A stretch of 64,000 bases of DNA from an unidentified eubacterium SCB49 (lineage in GTDB: Bacteria > Bacteroidota > Bacteroidia > Flavobacteriales > Flavobacteriaceae), in contig ABCO01000001.1 in assembly GCA_000170815.1 (NCBI GenBank), positions 62,001 to 126,000 on the forward strand, read 5' to 3'. Positions within the stretch are counted from its first letter, which is position 1, and every line of letters begins with the position of its first letter. Shown in pieces: positions 48,380 to 57,092 of this stretch. The notes beneath the pieces were generated by a model that was given only the letters and a program-made list of their open reading frames with translations, was not told the origin of the DNA and ran no database searches. The position numbers and the translations under genes are program-made.

Positions 48380-50062
48380 ATGACAGAAGGAAAATCACAC
48401 CATAGAACAAGAGCTCAAGAGAGCACAGGCGCCATTGAGCGCCTTTATATTACAATGCGACACTTATTTAATCGTGGGTTTTATAAGCCTATGGGCGTAA
48501 GTGGAGATTCTTTAAGAGAATCACTTTTAATACTTAGGCCTGAAATTTACGGTTCTATTGCCGAAGAAAAAATAGAGTTACAAGGCTTATTGTATGTTAT
48601 AGATCGTTTACCATTTGGCATTGAAGAATGTCGCTACATTAACCTCACTAGTGACGAAGGGTACAGTAAAAGTCACTTCACTCCTATTGTACCTCCAAAA
48701 AGGAGACGTAATTGCTATCGCATAGATGAAGAGCAGATGAATATTGAGATTACTAGAGGACGCTCTGAAATTTATGATATTCTAACTCACCTTACGTTTC
48801 TTTATATAGAATCGCATAAAATAATGAAACGTGTGGTTGTAGATGATAAGGGAACACTTATTAGAGATTGGTACAAACTAGAGCAGGCAGCGCTTAAAAA
48901 AGAAGCACTCACACAAAAAGAATGTGAAGTTGCTTTAACCCATACTGCAAATATATTAGGCAGAACTTTTGAAGAGGTAAGCTCTGTGTATAGCAGTTTT
49001 GCACTGCCAAAAGATAAAAACCGCTTTTTAAATATTATCTATTACCTCGGAAAATTAGCGATTGATGAGGTGCTAAATGATAATAAACGAGAAATAACCT
49101 TTAGCCCCGTTTTACGTGAGCGCTTAGGGCATCATATACACGGAGAGCGCTGGGCAATTAGAATCAAAGAAACCCTTAAAAAACAAGGCTTATTAGATAA
49201 ACCTCTGCATATTATTAGTGCAAATATGCATAGTGTAATGAATACGTTGTTTACACCCGTAGCACTCAAAGCAGAATTAAAAAAGAAATCTCCTATGGAG
49301 ATATATGAGGCGCTAAGTAATAGCGAAAACAGTGCTTTACGTCAAAAAATCACCAAAGTTGCCCTGGCAAATGGAATGACCTATCTAGAAGATCAAAGCG
49401 GAACAAACATAAATGTACAGATTTTTGATACCGCGTTATTACCTCAAGATAGTTATATCTCTGTAGCCGAAATACCTGAAGAAGAAAAACCCGTAATTAT
49501 TGTTATGGATTATGCTTTTGGTGAGCAAGCTTATGAAACCATGGACGAGTTACTCAAGCCTTTAAAAGAAGCTAATAATACATATTATCTAAATGTAGAA
49601 TCTGTGTGTATTATGGGTAAAGCAGGAATTCTAGAAGGAGGAAAAGGCGATATTATGATACCAAATGCTCACATTTTTGAAGGTACAGCAGACAATTATC
49701 CTTTTAAAAATAAGTTGAAAAAATCGATGTTTAAAGATGATGATGTAAATGTCTATACAGGAGCAATGATTTCGGTGATGGGAACCTCATTACAAAATAG
49801 AGATGTATTAAAGTTTTTTAATACTTCTACTTGGGATGTTATTGGTCTAGAAATGGAAGGAGCACATTATCAAAAAGCCATTCAATCTGCATCAAAAATT
49901 AGGAACAGTATTAAGCGAAAAGTGAAAGTTTTATATGCCTATTATGCGAGTGATAATCCACTTGAAACAGGAAGCACTTTAGCTTCTGGTGGTTTAGGAA
50001 CCACGGGAGTAAAACCCACGTATTTAATCACCGAAAAGATGTTAAAAACCATATTAGATTAG
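48380..50062 (+). CDS. Nucleosidase/phosphorylase-fold protein (DUF6909-like)
   Basis: A 560-residue cytoplasmic protein I place, tentatively, in the DUF6909 family of Flavobacteriia. The N-terminal part (1-240) is helical, starting with HHRTRAQESTGAIERLYITMRHLFNRGFYKPMG. The C-terminal part (about 360-560) resembles nucleoside phosphorylases or AMP nucleosidase: VIVMDYAFGEQAYE, MGKAGILEGGKGDIMIPNAH, and WDVIGLEMEGAHYQKAI, where EMEG parallels the substrate-binding EMEA motif. It probably acts on a nucleoside or nucleotide, but the substrate is not known. It is 17 bases after the toxin remnant. Confidence 0.75.
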   Translation: MTEGKSHHRTRAQESTGAIERLYITMRHLFNRGFYKPMGVSGDSLRESLLILRPEIYGSIAEEKIELQGLLYVIDRLPFGIEECRYINLTSDEGYSKSHFTPIVPPKRRRNCYRIDEEQMNIEITRGRSEIYDILTHLTFLYIESHKIMKRVVVDDKGTLIRDWYKLEQAALKKEALTQKECEVALTHTANILGRTFEEVSSVYSSFALPKDKNRFLNIIYYLGKLAIDEVLNDNKREITFSPVLRERLGHHIHGERWAIRIKETLKKQGLLDKPLHIISANMHSVMNTLFTPVALKAELKKKSPMEIYEALSNSENSALRQKITKVALANGMTYLEDQSGTNINVQIFDTALLPQDSYISVAEIPEEEKPVIIVMDYAFGEQAYETMDELLKPLKEANNTYYLNVESVCIMGKAGILEGGKGDIMIPNAHIFEGTADNYPFKNKLKKSMFKDDDVNVYTGAMISVMGTSLQNRDVLKFFNTSTWDVIGLEMEGAHYQKAIQSASKIRNSIKRKVKVLYAYYASDNPLETGSTLASGGLGTTGVKPTYLITEKMLKTILD

Positions 50063-50236
50063 TCTAAAAATTAATTTTGATATATGATAACCAACTGATA
50101 AATAGTGTTGTTAAAATTAATTTTTAAATAAAAACCATTAAATGCTGGAATTTGCATGTTTGTGTAAATTCTGTTTAAATTATAGCATAAATAGAACAAT
50201 TTTACTTCATTCTTACTTGAAAAATATTTTAAAATA

Positions 50237-50785
50237 ATGACCTTAACTCAGACCCCTTTAAAAGATTGTTTTGTACTTCAACCAAATGTGTTTGAAGATG
50301 AACGTGGCATTTTTATAGAGACATTTAACGAGAAAACTTTTAATGAAATAACAGGATTAAAAACAGCCTTTGTTCAAGACAATCAATCTAGAAGTACACG
50401 AGGAGTTTTAAGAGGATTACATTATCAAAAAGGAGATTTTGCGCAATCAAAATTAGTAAGAGTAGCAAAAGGACGTGTGTTAGATATTGTTGTAGATTTA
50501 AGAAAAGACTCCCCTACTTTTGGGCAACACTTTTCTATAATTCTTGATGACCTAACCCATCAACAACTTTTTGTTCCTCGTGGATTTGCACACGGTTTTA
50601 TTACCCTTTCAGAAACATCCGTTTTTGCCTACAAATGTGATAACTTATACCACAAAGAAGCAGAAGGAGGAATTATATATAATGACGCAACCTTACAGCT
50701 AGATTGGCATCTTCCTCAAGAAGAATTAATAGTTTCTGAAAAGGATAAAGCACTGCCTAGTTTTGAGAAAGCAATGCAAGAATAA
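50237..50785 (+). CDS. rfbC: dTDP-4-dehydrorhamnose 3,5-epimerase
   Basis: Third step of dTDP-L-rhamnose synthesis. The 182-residue cupin protein has the RfbC motifs: DERGIFIETFNEKTF, FVQDNQSRSTRGVLRGLHYQ with the catalytic His, LVRVAKGRVLDIVVDLRKDSPTFG, FVPRGFAHGFITLSE and YNDATLQLDW. It starts the exopolysaccharide cluster and is followed by rfbD with a 1-base gap. rfbA and rfbB are not in the window. Confidence 0.95.
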   Translation: MTLTQTPLKDCFVLQPNVFEDERGIFIETFNEKTFNEITGLKTAFVQDNQSRSTRGVLRGLHYQKGDFAQSKLVRVAKGRVLDIVVDLRKDSPTFGQHFSIILDDLTHQQLFVPRGFAHGFITLSETSVFAYKCDNLYHKEAEGGIIYNDATLQLDWHLPQEELIVSEKDKALPSFEKAMQE

Positions 50786-50786
50786 T

Positions 50787-51569
50787 ATGAAGAAGATTTT
50801 AGTAACAGGAGCTAATGGACAACTAGCAAAATGTTTAATAGATGCAGCTCCTAAAAGCGAGGATTATAAAGTTGATTATCTTAGTAGAGCAGCACTTGAC
50901 ATAACAGATGAGGTTTCGGTATTAGAACATTTCAGCAGTAATACCTATGATTATTGCATAAATACGGCGGCATATACTAATGTTGAAAAAGCAGAAAGTG
51001 AACAAACACAAGCGTTTTTAGTTAATGCAGCGAGTGTTCAGTTTTTAGCAAATGCCTGTAAAAATCAAGCCACAACACTGATACATATCTCTACAGATTA
51101 TGTGTTTGACGGAACTAAAAGCACGGCCTATGAAGAGACAGATGCTACTAACCCGATTAATGTATATGGTGCGTCTAAGCTTAAAGGAGAGTTGTTATTG
51201 TCCCAAACGATGGAGCAATATTTTATTTTAAGAACATCATGGTTGTATTCACAATACGGGCATAATTTTTTAAATACCATTTTAAAGCATTTGGCAGCAG
51301 GAAAAGATTTGACAATTACAACAGAACAAGTAGGAACGCCTACAAACGCTAATGATCTAGCACAATGTATCTGGCAAATTATCATTTCAGAAACAAAAGC
51401 TTACGGTTTATATCATTACAGCAATAATGGGGAGGCAACGTGGTTTGATTTTGCTTCAGAAATATTAAAAGTTTCACCGCTTTTAAGCAACTCAAAACTT
51501 GCTAAAACCGACCATTATCCTACTTTTGCCAAGCGTCCAAAAAAAGTGTCCTTTCTACAGCAAAAATAG
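50787..51569 (+). CDS. rfbD: dTDP-4-dehydrorhamnose reductase (C-terminus shifted at an A7 tract)
   Basis: Last step of dTDP-L-rhamnose synthesis (NADPH-dependent reduction). An SDR enzyme with ILVTGANGQLAKCL at the N-terminus, NTAAYTNVEKAESE, STDYVFDG, and the YxxxK motif YGASKLKGE. I take ATG 50787 (MKKILVTG); ATG 50763 would overlap rfbC. At the end the normal frame is lost: RPKKVSFLQQK stops at 51569. A -1 shift on the A7 run at 51539-51545 gives RPKKSVLSTAKIEGVLG and continues EWKASLYQLITEIS to a TAA at 51640, the usual C-terminus. The A-AAA-AAG context is a classic slippery site, so this may be decoded, mutated or mis-sequenced. Confidence 0.9.
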   Translation: MKKILVTGANGQLAKCLIDAAPKSEDYKVDYLSRAALDITDEVSVLEHFSSNTYDYCINTAAYTNVEKAESEQTQAFLVNAASVQFLANACKNQATTLIHISTDYVFDGTKSTAYEETDATNPINVYGASKLKGELLLSQTMEQYFILRTSWLYSQYGHNFLNTILKHLAAGKDLTITTEQVGTPTNANDLAQCIWQIIISETKAYGLYHYSNNGEATWFDFASEILKVSPLLSNSKLAKTDHYPTFAKRPKKVSFLQQK

Positions 51570-51647
51570 AAGGAGTATTGGGGTGTAAAACTCCAGAATG
51601 GAAAGCGAGTTTGTATCAATTAATAACAGAAATATCTTAATAAATAT

Positions 51648-52616
51648 ATGGAACAGCAACGTAATAATGATGAGATAGATTTATCTTTTATATTCACTAA
51701 AATTGGTGATTTATGGCGTAGTTTTTTGGTGTGGATTTATAACTGTATACAGTTTGCCTTGAAAAACTGGATTGCCTTATTACTTCTAGTAATTGTAGGA
51801 ATAGGTTTAGGGTATTTATGGCAGGAGAATAGTTTGCCTAATAAAAAAACGACTCTTATTATACAAACAAACTTTGGAAGCACGCATTATGTATATAATG
51901 CTGCAGAAAAGATAAAGAAAACAGAAAGAGATCCTTATGCTGCTGATAAATATGGTTTTGATAATGATAACCCGATAATTGAAGAGGTAACTTTAACGCC
52001 TATTATTGATTTAATAAGTTTAACTGCAGACATACGCGATCCAGATCGAATATTTGAAGAGCTTATTGCAAGAGCAGACTTTGAAGATGAAATATTATTA
52101 TCTGAAATATTTTTTGAAAAATACAAATACCACAGATTAGAAATTATTACAAAAGGTACTGCTAAAAGTGATGTTATAGATAGTGTTTTAGCATATCTTA
52201 ATGATAGTGAGGTCTATAGTGTAGCAAAGCCTATAGGGATTGAAGAAACAAAAGCTCAGATTTTAAGTCTTGAAAAGAGTGTCGAAGGTATAGATGCTGT
52301 GTTTTTTAGTTTCAAAAAAGACGAAACTGATGATTTAGGGCCTCAATATGTTTTTAATAATACACAGTCTACAAACTTTCATTTATTACTAAATGAGAAG
52401 GCTGTTATCTTAAAGCAGATCGAAGCGTTAAAGTTAGATTTGTTGCGAATGGATGATACCGTTTCTGTAATAAATAATCCTAAACTCTACTTTGATAGAA
52501 CGATATTAGATCAAAAAACAACCTTAGTGCCTTTGTTATTTATAGTTGTATTTATTCTAATAAAATTTACGGTTAGATTTTATAAAAAAATGCAAGCGAA
52601 TCAACCTAAACAGTAA
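51648..52616 (+). CDS. Polysaccharide chain-length determinant-like (Wzz/PCP) protein
   Basis: A 322-residue inner-membrane protein with a helix near each end (about 41-60 and 293-312) and a large periplasmic domain between them, as in Wzz proteins. The N-terminus is IDLSFIFTKIGDLWRSFLVWIY. The family match is by topology and location in the cluster; the sequence is divergent, and no proline-rich P-P motif is clear in the second helix. There is no tyrosine-kinase domain and none next to it, so it is a classical PCP-1-like length regulator rather than a BY-kinase copolymerase. Confidence 0.72.
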   Translation: MEQQRNNDEIDLSFIFTKIGDLWRSFLVWIYNCIQFALKNWIALLLLVIVGIGLGYLWQENSLPNKKTTLIIQTNFGSTHYVYNAAEKIKKTERDPYAADKYGFDNDNPIIEEVTLTPIIDLISLTADIRDPDRIFEELIARADFEDEILLSEIFFEKYKYHRLEIITKGTAKSDVIDSVLAYLNDSEVYSVAKPIGIEETKAQILSLEKSVEGIDAVFFSFKKDETDDLGPQYVFNNTQSTNFHLLLNEKAVILKQIEALKLDLLRMDDTVSVINNPKLYFDRTILDQKTTLVPLLFIVVFILIKFTVRFYKKMQANQPKQ

Positions 52617-52620
52617 ATTT

Positions 52621-53532
52621 ATGAAGCCTAATTTTTTGATTATTGGCTCACCTAAATGTGGCACAACTTCTTTGTATTATTATTTGAATGAACATCCAGA
52701 AGTTTTCTTACCAGAGCAAAAGGAACTTCATTTTTTTACCAATAAAATTTTATCTAAACAAACAACAGGTAAATATGATATTGAGACGAAACGATTTCAT
52801 ATTAAAGATATAACGGCCTATAAAAGTCTTTATAAAGCTGCAAGTTCTAAACACATTGCTATAGGAGAAGCTTCTCCTTCATATATTAATCATCCAGAGA
52901 TTATTGGAGATATAAAGAGCACATTATCAGAAGATACTAAAATAATAATAATGCTTAGAGACCCTATTAAAAGGGCGTATTCAAATTACTTACATATGTT
53001 AAGAGAAGGGAGAGAAACCTTACCTTTTTTTGATGCATTAACAGTAGAAGATGAAAGAGCACAGCAAGGCTATTCAGATTTTTGGTTATATAGATTTAAT
53101 TCAGAATATTTTGAGAAGGTAGATGCTTATAAAAAAGCATTTAAAGATGTTCTCATTATTAACTTTGAAGCGTTTTTTAAGGACACTTCTAATCAATTAA
53201 AAAAAGTGTATACTTTTTTAGATATAGACTCTGATTTTGAACCTAATAATACCGAGACTGCCTTTAATCCAGGAGGAGTTTACAAAAAAAATATAGTAAC
53301 AAAATTGGTTTTTGAACAAAGCAAAACAAAAGATTTTTTAAAAAAGGTAATCCCTCTTAATTCCGTTGTAAAGCGTCTTAAAATCAAAATATTTGATGCA
53401 TTTAAAAAACCTACCCCTAAAATAACACCAGAAGCATCTCGTTTTCTTGAAGATAAATTGAAAGAAGATGTTTTGAAATTAAAGAACGAATACGATTTTG
53501 ATATTTCTTTATGGAACGAGAAACTTCAATAA
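52621..53532 (+). CDS. Sulfotransferase domain protein
   Basis: A PAPS-dependent sulfotransferase of 303 residues, cytoplasmic or membrane-associated. The 5'-phosphosulfate loop is IIGSPKCGTTSLYYYLNEHP at residues 7-25. The 3'-phosphate motif is IIMLRDPIKRAYSNYLHMLREG. ELHFF at about residue 38 is typical of carbohydrate sulfotransferases. Its position inside the exopolysaccharide cluster, 4 bases after the Wzz-like gene, suggests it sulfates a sugar of the polymer or of a lipid-linked repeat unit. PAPS synthesis genes are not in the window. Confidence 0.9.
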   Translation: MKPNFLIIGSPKCGTTSLYYYLNEHPEVFLPEQKELHFFTNKILSKQTTGKYDIETKRFHIKDITAYKSLYKAASSKHIAIGEASPSYINHPEIIGDIKSTLSEDTKIIIMLRDPIKRAYSNYLHMLREGRETLPFFDALTVEDERAQQGYSDFWLYRFNSEYFEKVDAYKKAFKDVLIINFEAFFKDTSNQLKKVYTFLDIDSDFEPNNTETAFNPGGVYKKNIVTKLVFEQSKTKDFLKKVIPLNSVVKRLKIKIFDAFKKPTPKITPEASRFLEDKLKEDVLKLKNEYDFDISLWNEKLQ

Positions 53533-53547
53533 ACAAAGTAATAAAAG

Positions 53548-54981
53548 TTGAAGCAATCAATAGGCAATAACATTAAAAGAAAGACTCCTTTATGGGGGGT
53601 GATTTCCTTTGTTTTTTTTTTAGGAGTTTTTTTTATTCCCTTTAACTCTTTTACAGGTATATCTGCACTTGGCGAGTATAAAAATGACGCGCCAATCTAT
53701 ATCTTTCCCTTTGTAATTATCCTATTATTTATTTACTCAATTAAAGTAAAGAAGTTTTATATTCCTTATCAGAACCCAATTTTTAAAATACTCTTATTGC
53801 TTTTGGGTTGGTTTCTTGTTGCAACACTGCTTAATCAAGAAAACATTACAACATATTTTTTTAAAGGAAAATCTGGTGCAAATAGGTTTGTAAGGCAATA
53901 TATATCACTCTTGATATCGAGTATTGTTTTTTTACTTCTGTATTACAATATTTTTAGACATTACACACCAACAGCGATTTTTTATAAACTTAGACGGGTC
54001 TTTTTATATTCTTTTATCGTTGTATTCATATATGGGGTAATGGAGTTTTTAATCGTGTCTTTGGGAGTATCTCCGCTAAAGCCTATTCTAGGATTATTTA
54101 GTTATTTTCCGTTCACAGAGGTAGAATTACAAAGCTTTAATCCAAGGATTTCATCTGTAACTTTTGAGACACCTGCCCTAGCCACTTACTTGTTTATGGT
54201 ATCGGGTTGGATGTTTAGTTATATACTTACTGAAAAAGGGTTTTTAAAATACATTCCATCAATTCTTGTTGTTTTTTTAGCGATAGCCTCTGGCTCTAGA
54301 GCGGGTATTGTGGTTATTTTTCTTCAGTGCGGGATGTTTTTATTTTTTTTAGCTAGAGATAAAAAGCTTCATGCCTTACTTATTAAAATTGGACTCTTTT
54401 TATTACTAGGAGGAGTTGTGATAGGTTTTTATAAAGGGCCTCAAATCTCTGGTTTTGTAATAGAGAAGTTATCTTCATTTGGAACTACAGGAAAAGCGAA
54501 ACATGACATCTCTAACAGATCTAGGTTTGGTATTCAGTATGCAAACATTGAAGTTTTTAAAAAATTTCCTATTAGTGGTGTAGGTTTTGGTCAACAAGCT
54601 TTTGAGGCTAAAAAAGAGTATCCAAGATGGGCGACTATCAATAATTGGGAATTTAGACTCAAATATTTAAACCCAACGGTATCAAGTTACCCACCTGGCT
54701 ACAATATTTATACTAGAGTTTTAGCAGAGGCAGGTATTATCGGGATACTTCTATTTTTATTATTATTAACGAGCATACTATTAGCTTGTTATAAGCTATT
54801 AAAAGTAAAGGATGAACGTTACGTATTAGCATTAGTTCTATTGATAAGTTTTATAGGAAGCTATATGGACTGGTTAAAAATGGATACATTCAGGGTGTTT
54901 TCATTTTGGCTACATTTTGGCCTATTACTTTCTGTATTAAAAAATAATAGACAAACATTAATAAGCAAAACAAGAGATTAA
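53548..54981 (+). CDS. O-antigen ligase/polymerase-family membrane protein (Wzy-like, copy 1)
   Basis: A 477-residue polytopic membrane protein with about 11-12 hydrophobic segments. It has the Wzy_C/ligase pattern: a late large periplasmic loop (about residues 300-390, with HDISNRSRFGIQYANIEVFKKFPISGVGFGQQAFE and YNIYTRVLAEAGIIG), and the typical GFG and AEAG motifs. No in-frame ATG precedes; TTG 53548 directly after two stop codons gives the first helix, so it is taken as the start. It probably polymerises the repeat unit or ligates the polymer. Confidence 0.82.
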   Translation: MKQSIGNNIKRKTPLWGVISFVFFLGVFFIPFNSFTGISALGEYKNDAPIYIFPFVIILLFIYSIKVKKFYIPYQNPIFKILLLLLGWFLVATLLNQENITTYFFKGKSGANRFVRQYISLLISSIVFLLLYYNIFRHYTPTAIFYKLRRVFLYSFIVVFIYGVMEFLIVSLGVSPLKPILGLFSYFPFTEVELQSFNPRISSVTFETPALATYLFMVSGWMFSYILTEKGFLKYIPSILVVFLAIASGSRAGIVVIFLQCGMFLFFLARDKKLHALLIKIGLFLLLGGVVIGFYKGPQISGFVIEKLSSFGTTGKAKHDISNRSRFGIQYANIEVFKKFPISGVGFGQQAFEAKKEYPRWATINNWEFRLKYLNPTVSSYPPGYNIYTRVLAEAGIIGILLFLLLLTSILLACYKLLKVKDERYVLALVLLISFIGSYMDWLKMDTFRVFSFWLHFGLLLSVLKNNRQTLISKTRD

Positions 54982-54982
54982 T

Positions 54983-56281
54983 ATGCTGAGCTCGATTTTT
55001 AGTAAAAGTATTTTTAAAGGGGTTTTCCAGGTACTGGTCTTAAGAGTTCTAGGTGTTGTGCTTTTTTTTTCATTGACGCTTTTTTTGACAAACTATTTTT
55101 TACCAGAACTTGTTGGTAAGTATGATTTTGTCAAATCGCTGCTCCTTATAGTTGGAGGTATTTGTTTGCTTGGGACCAATCAAATTATGATCTATTATTC
55201 GGGTGTATTAACTTCACACAACTCGTTAGGCTCTATTAAAAAGATATACTTAAAAGTAACGCTTGTTATTTTTATAGCCTGTTTGTTTAGTTACTTGATC
55301 TTTTCTTTAATACCAGAACAATTTATAATTTCTTTTTTTAATAAACCGGAAGCCTATGTACTCACAAAAAAACTAATTTTCTTTTTGTTTCCGTTTTGTA
55401 TGATGTTATTAAACTTTGATACTATTAGAGCCTTACAGAAAACAAAGGTGTCAGAGTTTTATAGAAATATAATAAGGTATTTACCCTTTTTTATCTTGGC
55501 GATTTACATATTAAAAACCACGAAACAAGAGTTGTTAGTAGAGACATTTTTAGTTTCTTTTATCCTTGTGGCTTTAGTGACAACCATTCATGTTTTTTAT
55601 TTATTTAAACAAACCCAAAAAACAAGTACAGGGCCTAACAAGACGTTTAAGATAAAAACTATTTTAAAGAGATCTATGCCTATGGCTATGAGCGCAGTTT
55701 CTTTTTTTTTAATGCAAAGCATAGATATCGTTTTACTAAGTAAATATGATAGTTTTGATAATGTAGCTTTTTATGCTGTAGCCATTAAGATAGCTGCGGT
55801 TGCAACTTTAGTATTAGTCTCTGTTACAGTTTTTATAGCTCCAAAAGTGGCTAACTTTTGGGAATCTAAAAACATTGAAGAATTAACCAAGCTCATTAAG
55901 ACAAGTACAAAATTATCAGTGTTTTTAGGTGTGCCAGGAATCTTGATATTAATGATCTTTCCAACATTTTTTCTCCAGTTTTTCGGAAGCGCTTACGAAG
56001 CCGCTAAGACAGCATTATTAATTTTACTAGCAGGACAGCTAATAATTAGTTTCTGTGGACCTACGGCCATATATTTAAACATGACGGGCAGACAAAACTA
56101 TTTAAATAAAATAATGATATTTGCTGTTGTAATAAACATAATTTTAAATGTATTATTAATACCTAAATACGGTATGATTGGTGCTGCTATCGCTACAGTA
56201 TTTAGTCAACTTCTTTGGAATCTTTTGGCTATAATTTATAGCTATAAAAATGATAATATTATTTTATTTTTTAAACTATAG
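54983..56281 (+). CDS. Polysaccharide flippase (Wzx-like, MATE/MurJ-type)
   Basis: A 432-residue inner-membrane protein of the oligosaccharidyl-lipid flippase superfamily, which moves lipid-linked repeat units to the periplasm. Twelve or more hydrophobic segments are present, with the typical beginning VLVLRVLGVVLFFSLTLFLTNYFLPELVGKYDF and mid-protein LKRSMPMAMSAVSFFLMQSIDIVLLSKYDSFDNVAFYAVA. The cytoplasmic loop and helix 9-11 region (FPTFFLQFFGSAYEAAKTALLILLAGQ) is also family-like. It starts 1 base after the preceding stop. Confidence 0.88.
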   Translation: MLSSIFSKSIFKGVFQVLVLRVLGVVLFFSLTLFLTNYFLPELVGKYDFVKSLLLIVGGICLLGTNQIMIYYSGVLTSHNSLGSIKKIYLKVTLVIFIACLFSYLIFSLIPEQFIISFFNKPEAYVLTKKLIFFLFPFCMMLLNFDTIRALQKTKVSEFYRNIIRYLPFFILAIYILKTTKQELLVETFLVSFILVALVTTIHVFYLFKQTQKTSTGPNKTFKIKTILKRSMPMAMSAVSFFLMQSIDIVLLSKYDSFDNVAFYAVAIKIAAVATLVLVSVTVFIAPKVANFWESKNIEELTKLIKTSTKLSVFLGVPGILILMIFPTFFLQFFGSAYEAAKTALLILLAGQLIISFCGPTAIYLNMTGRQNYLNKIMIFAVVINIILNVLLIPKYGMIGAAIATVFSQLLWNLLAIIYSYKNDNIILFFKL

Positions 56282-56293
56282 TCACTTATATAA

Positions 56294-57088
56294 ATGAAAA
56301 AAATAGTTGTAGTAATTGCTCATTTTAATAACCCTAAAGGGTTAAAAGATTCTTTATCTTCTATTCAAGAAGACTTTAATATTGATATTATCGTTGTTGA
56401 TGATGGAAGCACGACTAAATTTGATGAAGATTTAATTAGGGAGGCTTATACTACTGGAACCATTTATTTTGATTACTTAGCGTCTAATCAAGGTGTAGGT
56501 GTTGCGGCAAACAGAGGTTTAGATCTGGCTGTAGAAAAAAAATACGAACTTATTGGAAGGTTAGATTGTGGTGATTTTTGTCACCCTAACAAGTATAAAA
56601 AACAGTTGGACTACTTATTAAAAAATCCTGATGTAAAACTGTTAGGAACTTGGGCTCAAGTGTTAGATGAAAAAGGGAATTTTTTACACAATCTAAAACA
56701 CCCTGTCACTTATAGTGAGATTAAGAAAAAAATGTACTTGAATAGTATGTTTTTAAACCCATCGGTGGTATTTTATTCTTCTATTTTAGAAAAAACAGGA
56801 AAGTATCCATACAAGTACAGAAGAGCAGCTCAAGATTATGCTTTTTTCTTTAATGTAATCAAGCATTACAAAGCTGAGAATTTACCTGAAATATGCATGG
56901 ATTATATAGTAGAATCACATTCTATATCAACTAAAAACAGAAAATTGCAGGTTAAAAATAGAATTTCCATACTTAAAGAACATTTTTATTGGGGTGTGTA
57001 TCCTCTATATGGAATAATTAGAAGTACTTTTTTGTATTTTATACCTAGAAACCTTTCTACAGCTATTAAAAAGCTATTTAAAATATAA
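56294..57088 (+). CDS. Glycosyltransferase family 2
   Basis: A 264-residue GT-A glycosyltransferase that adds a sugar from a nucleotide donor to a lipid-linked acceptor. Motifs: VVIAHFNNPKGLKDSLSSI, IIVVDDGSTTKF (DDGS), GRLDCGDFCHPNKY in the place of the DxD motif, and RRAAQDYAFF, with the (R/Q)xxQDY acid motif. One C-terminal hydrophobic/basic segment suggests membrane association. It starts 12 bases after the flippase gene. Donor and linkage cannot be read. Confidence 0.88.
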   Translation: MKKIVVVIAHFNNPKGLKDSLSSIQEDFNIDIIVVDDGSTTKFDEDLIREAYTTGTIYFDYLASNQGVGVAANRGLDLAVEKKYELIGRLDCGDFCHPNKYKKQLDYLLKNPDVKLLGTWAQVLDEKGNFLHNLKHPVTYSEIKKKMYLNSMFLNPSVVFYSSILEKTGKYPYKYRRAAQDYAFFFNVIKHYKAENLPEICMDYIVESHSISTKNRKLQVKNRISILKEHFYWGVYPLYGIIRSTFLYFIPRNLSTAIKKLFKI

Positions 57089-57092
57089 CTTT

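Noticed and set aside
50063..50236. Small RNA or riboswitch before rfbC
   Set aside because: The gap is AT-rich with no clear stem, promoter box or known motif.
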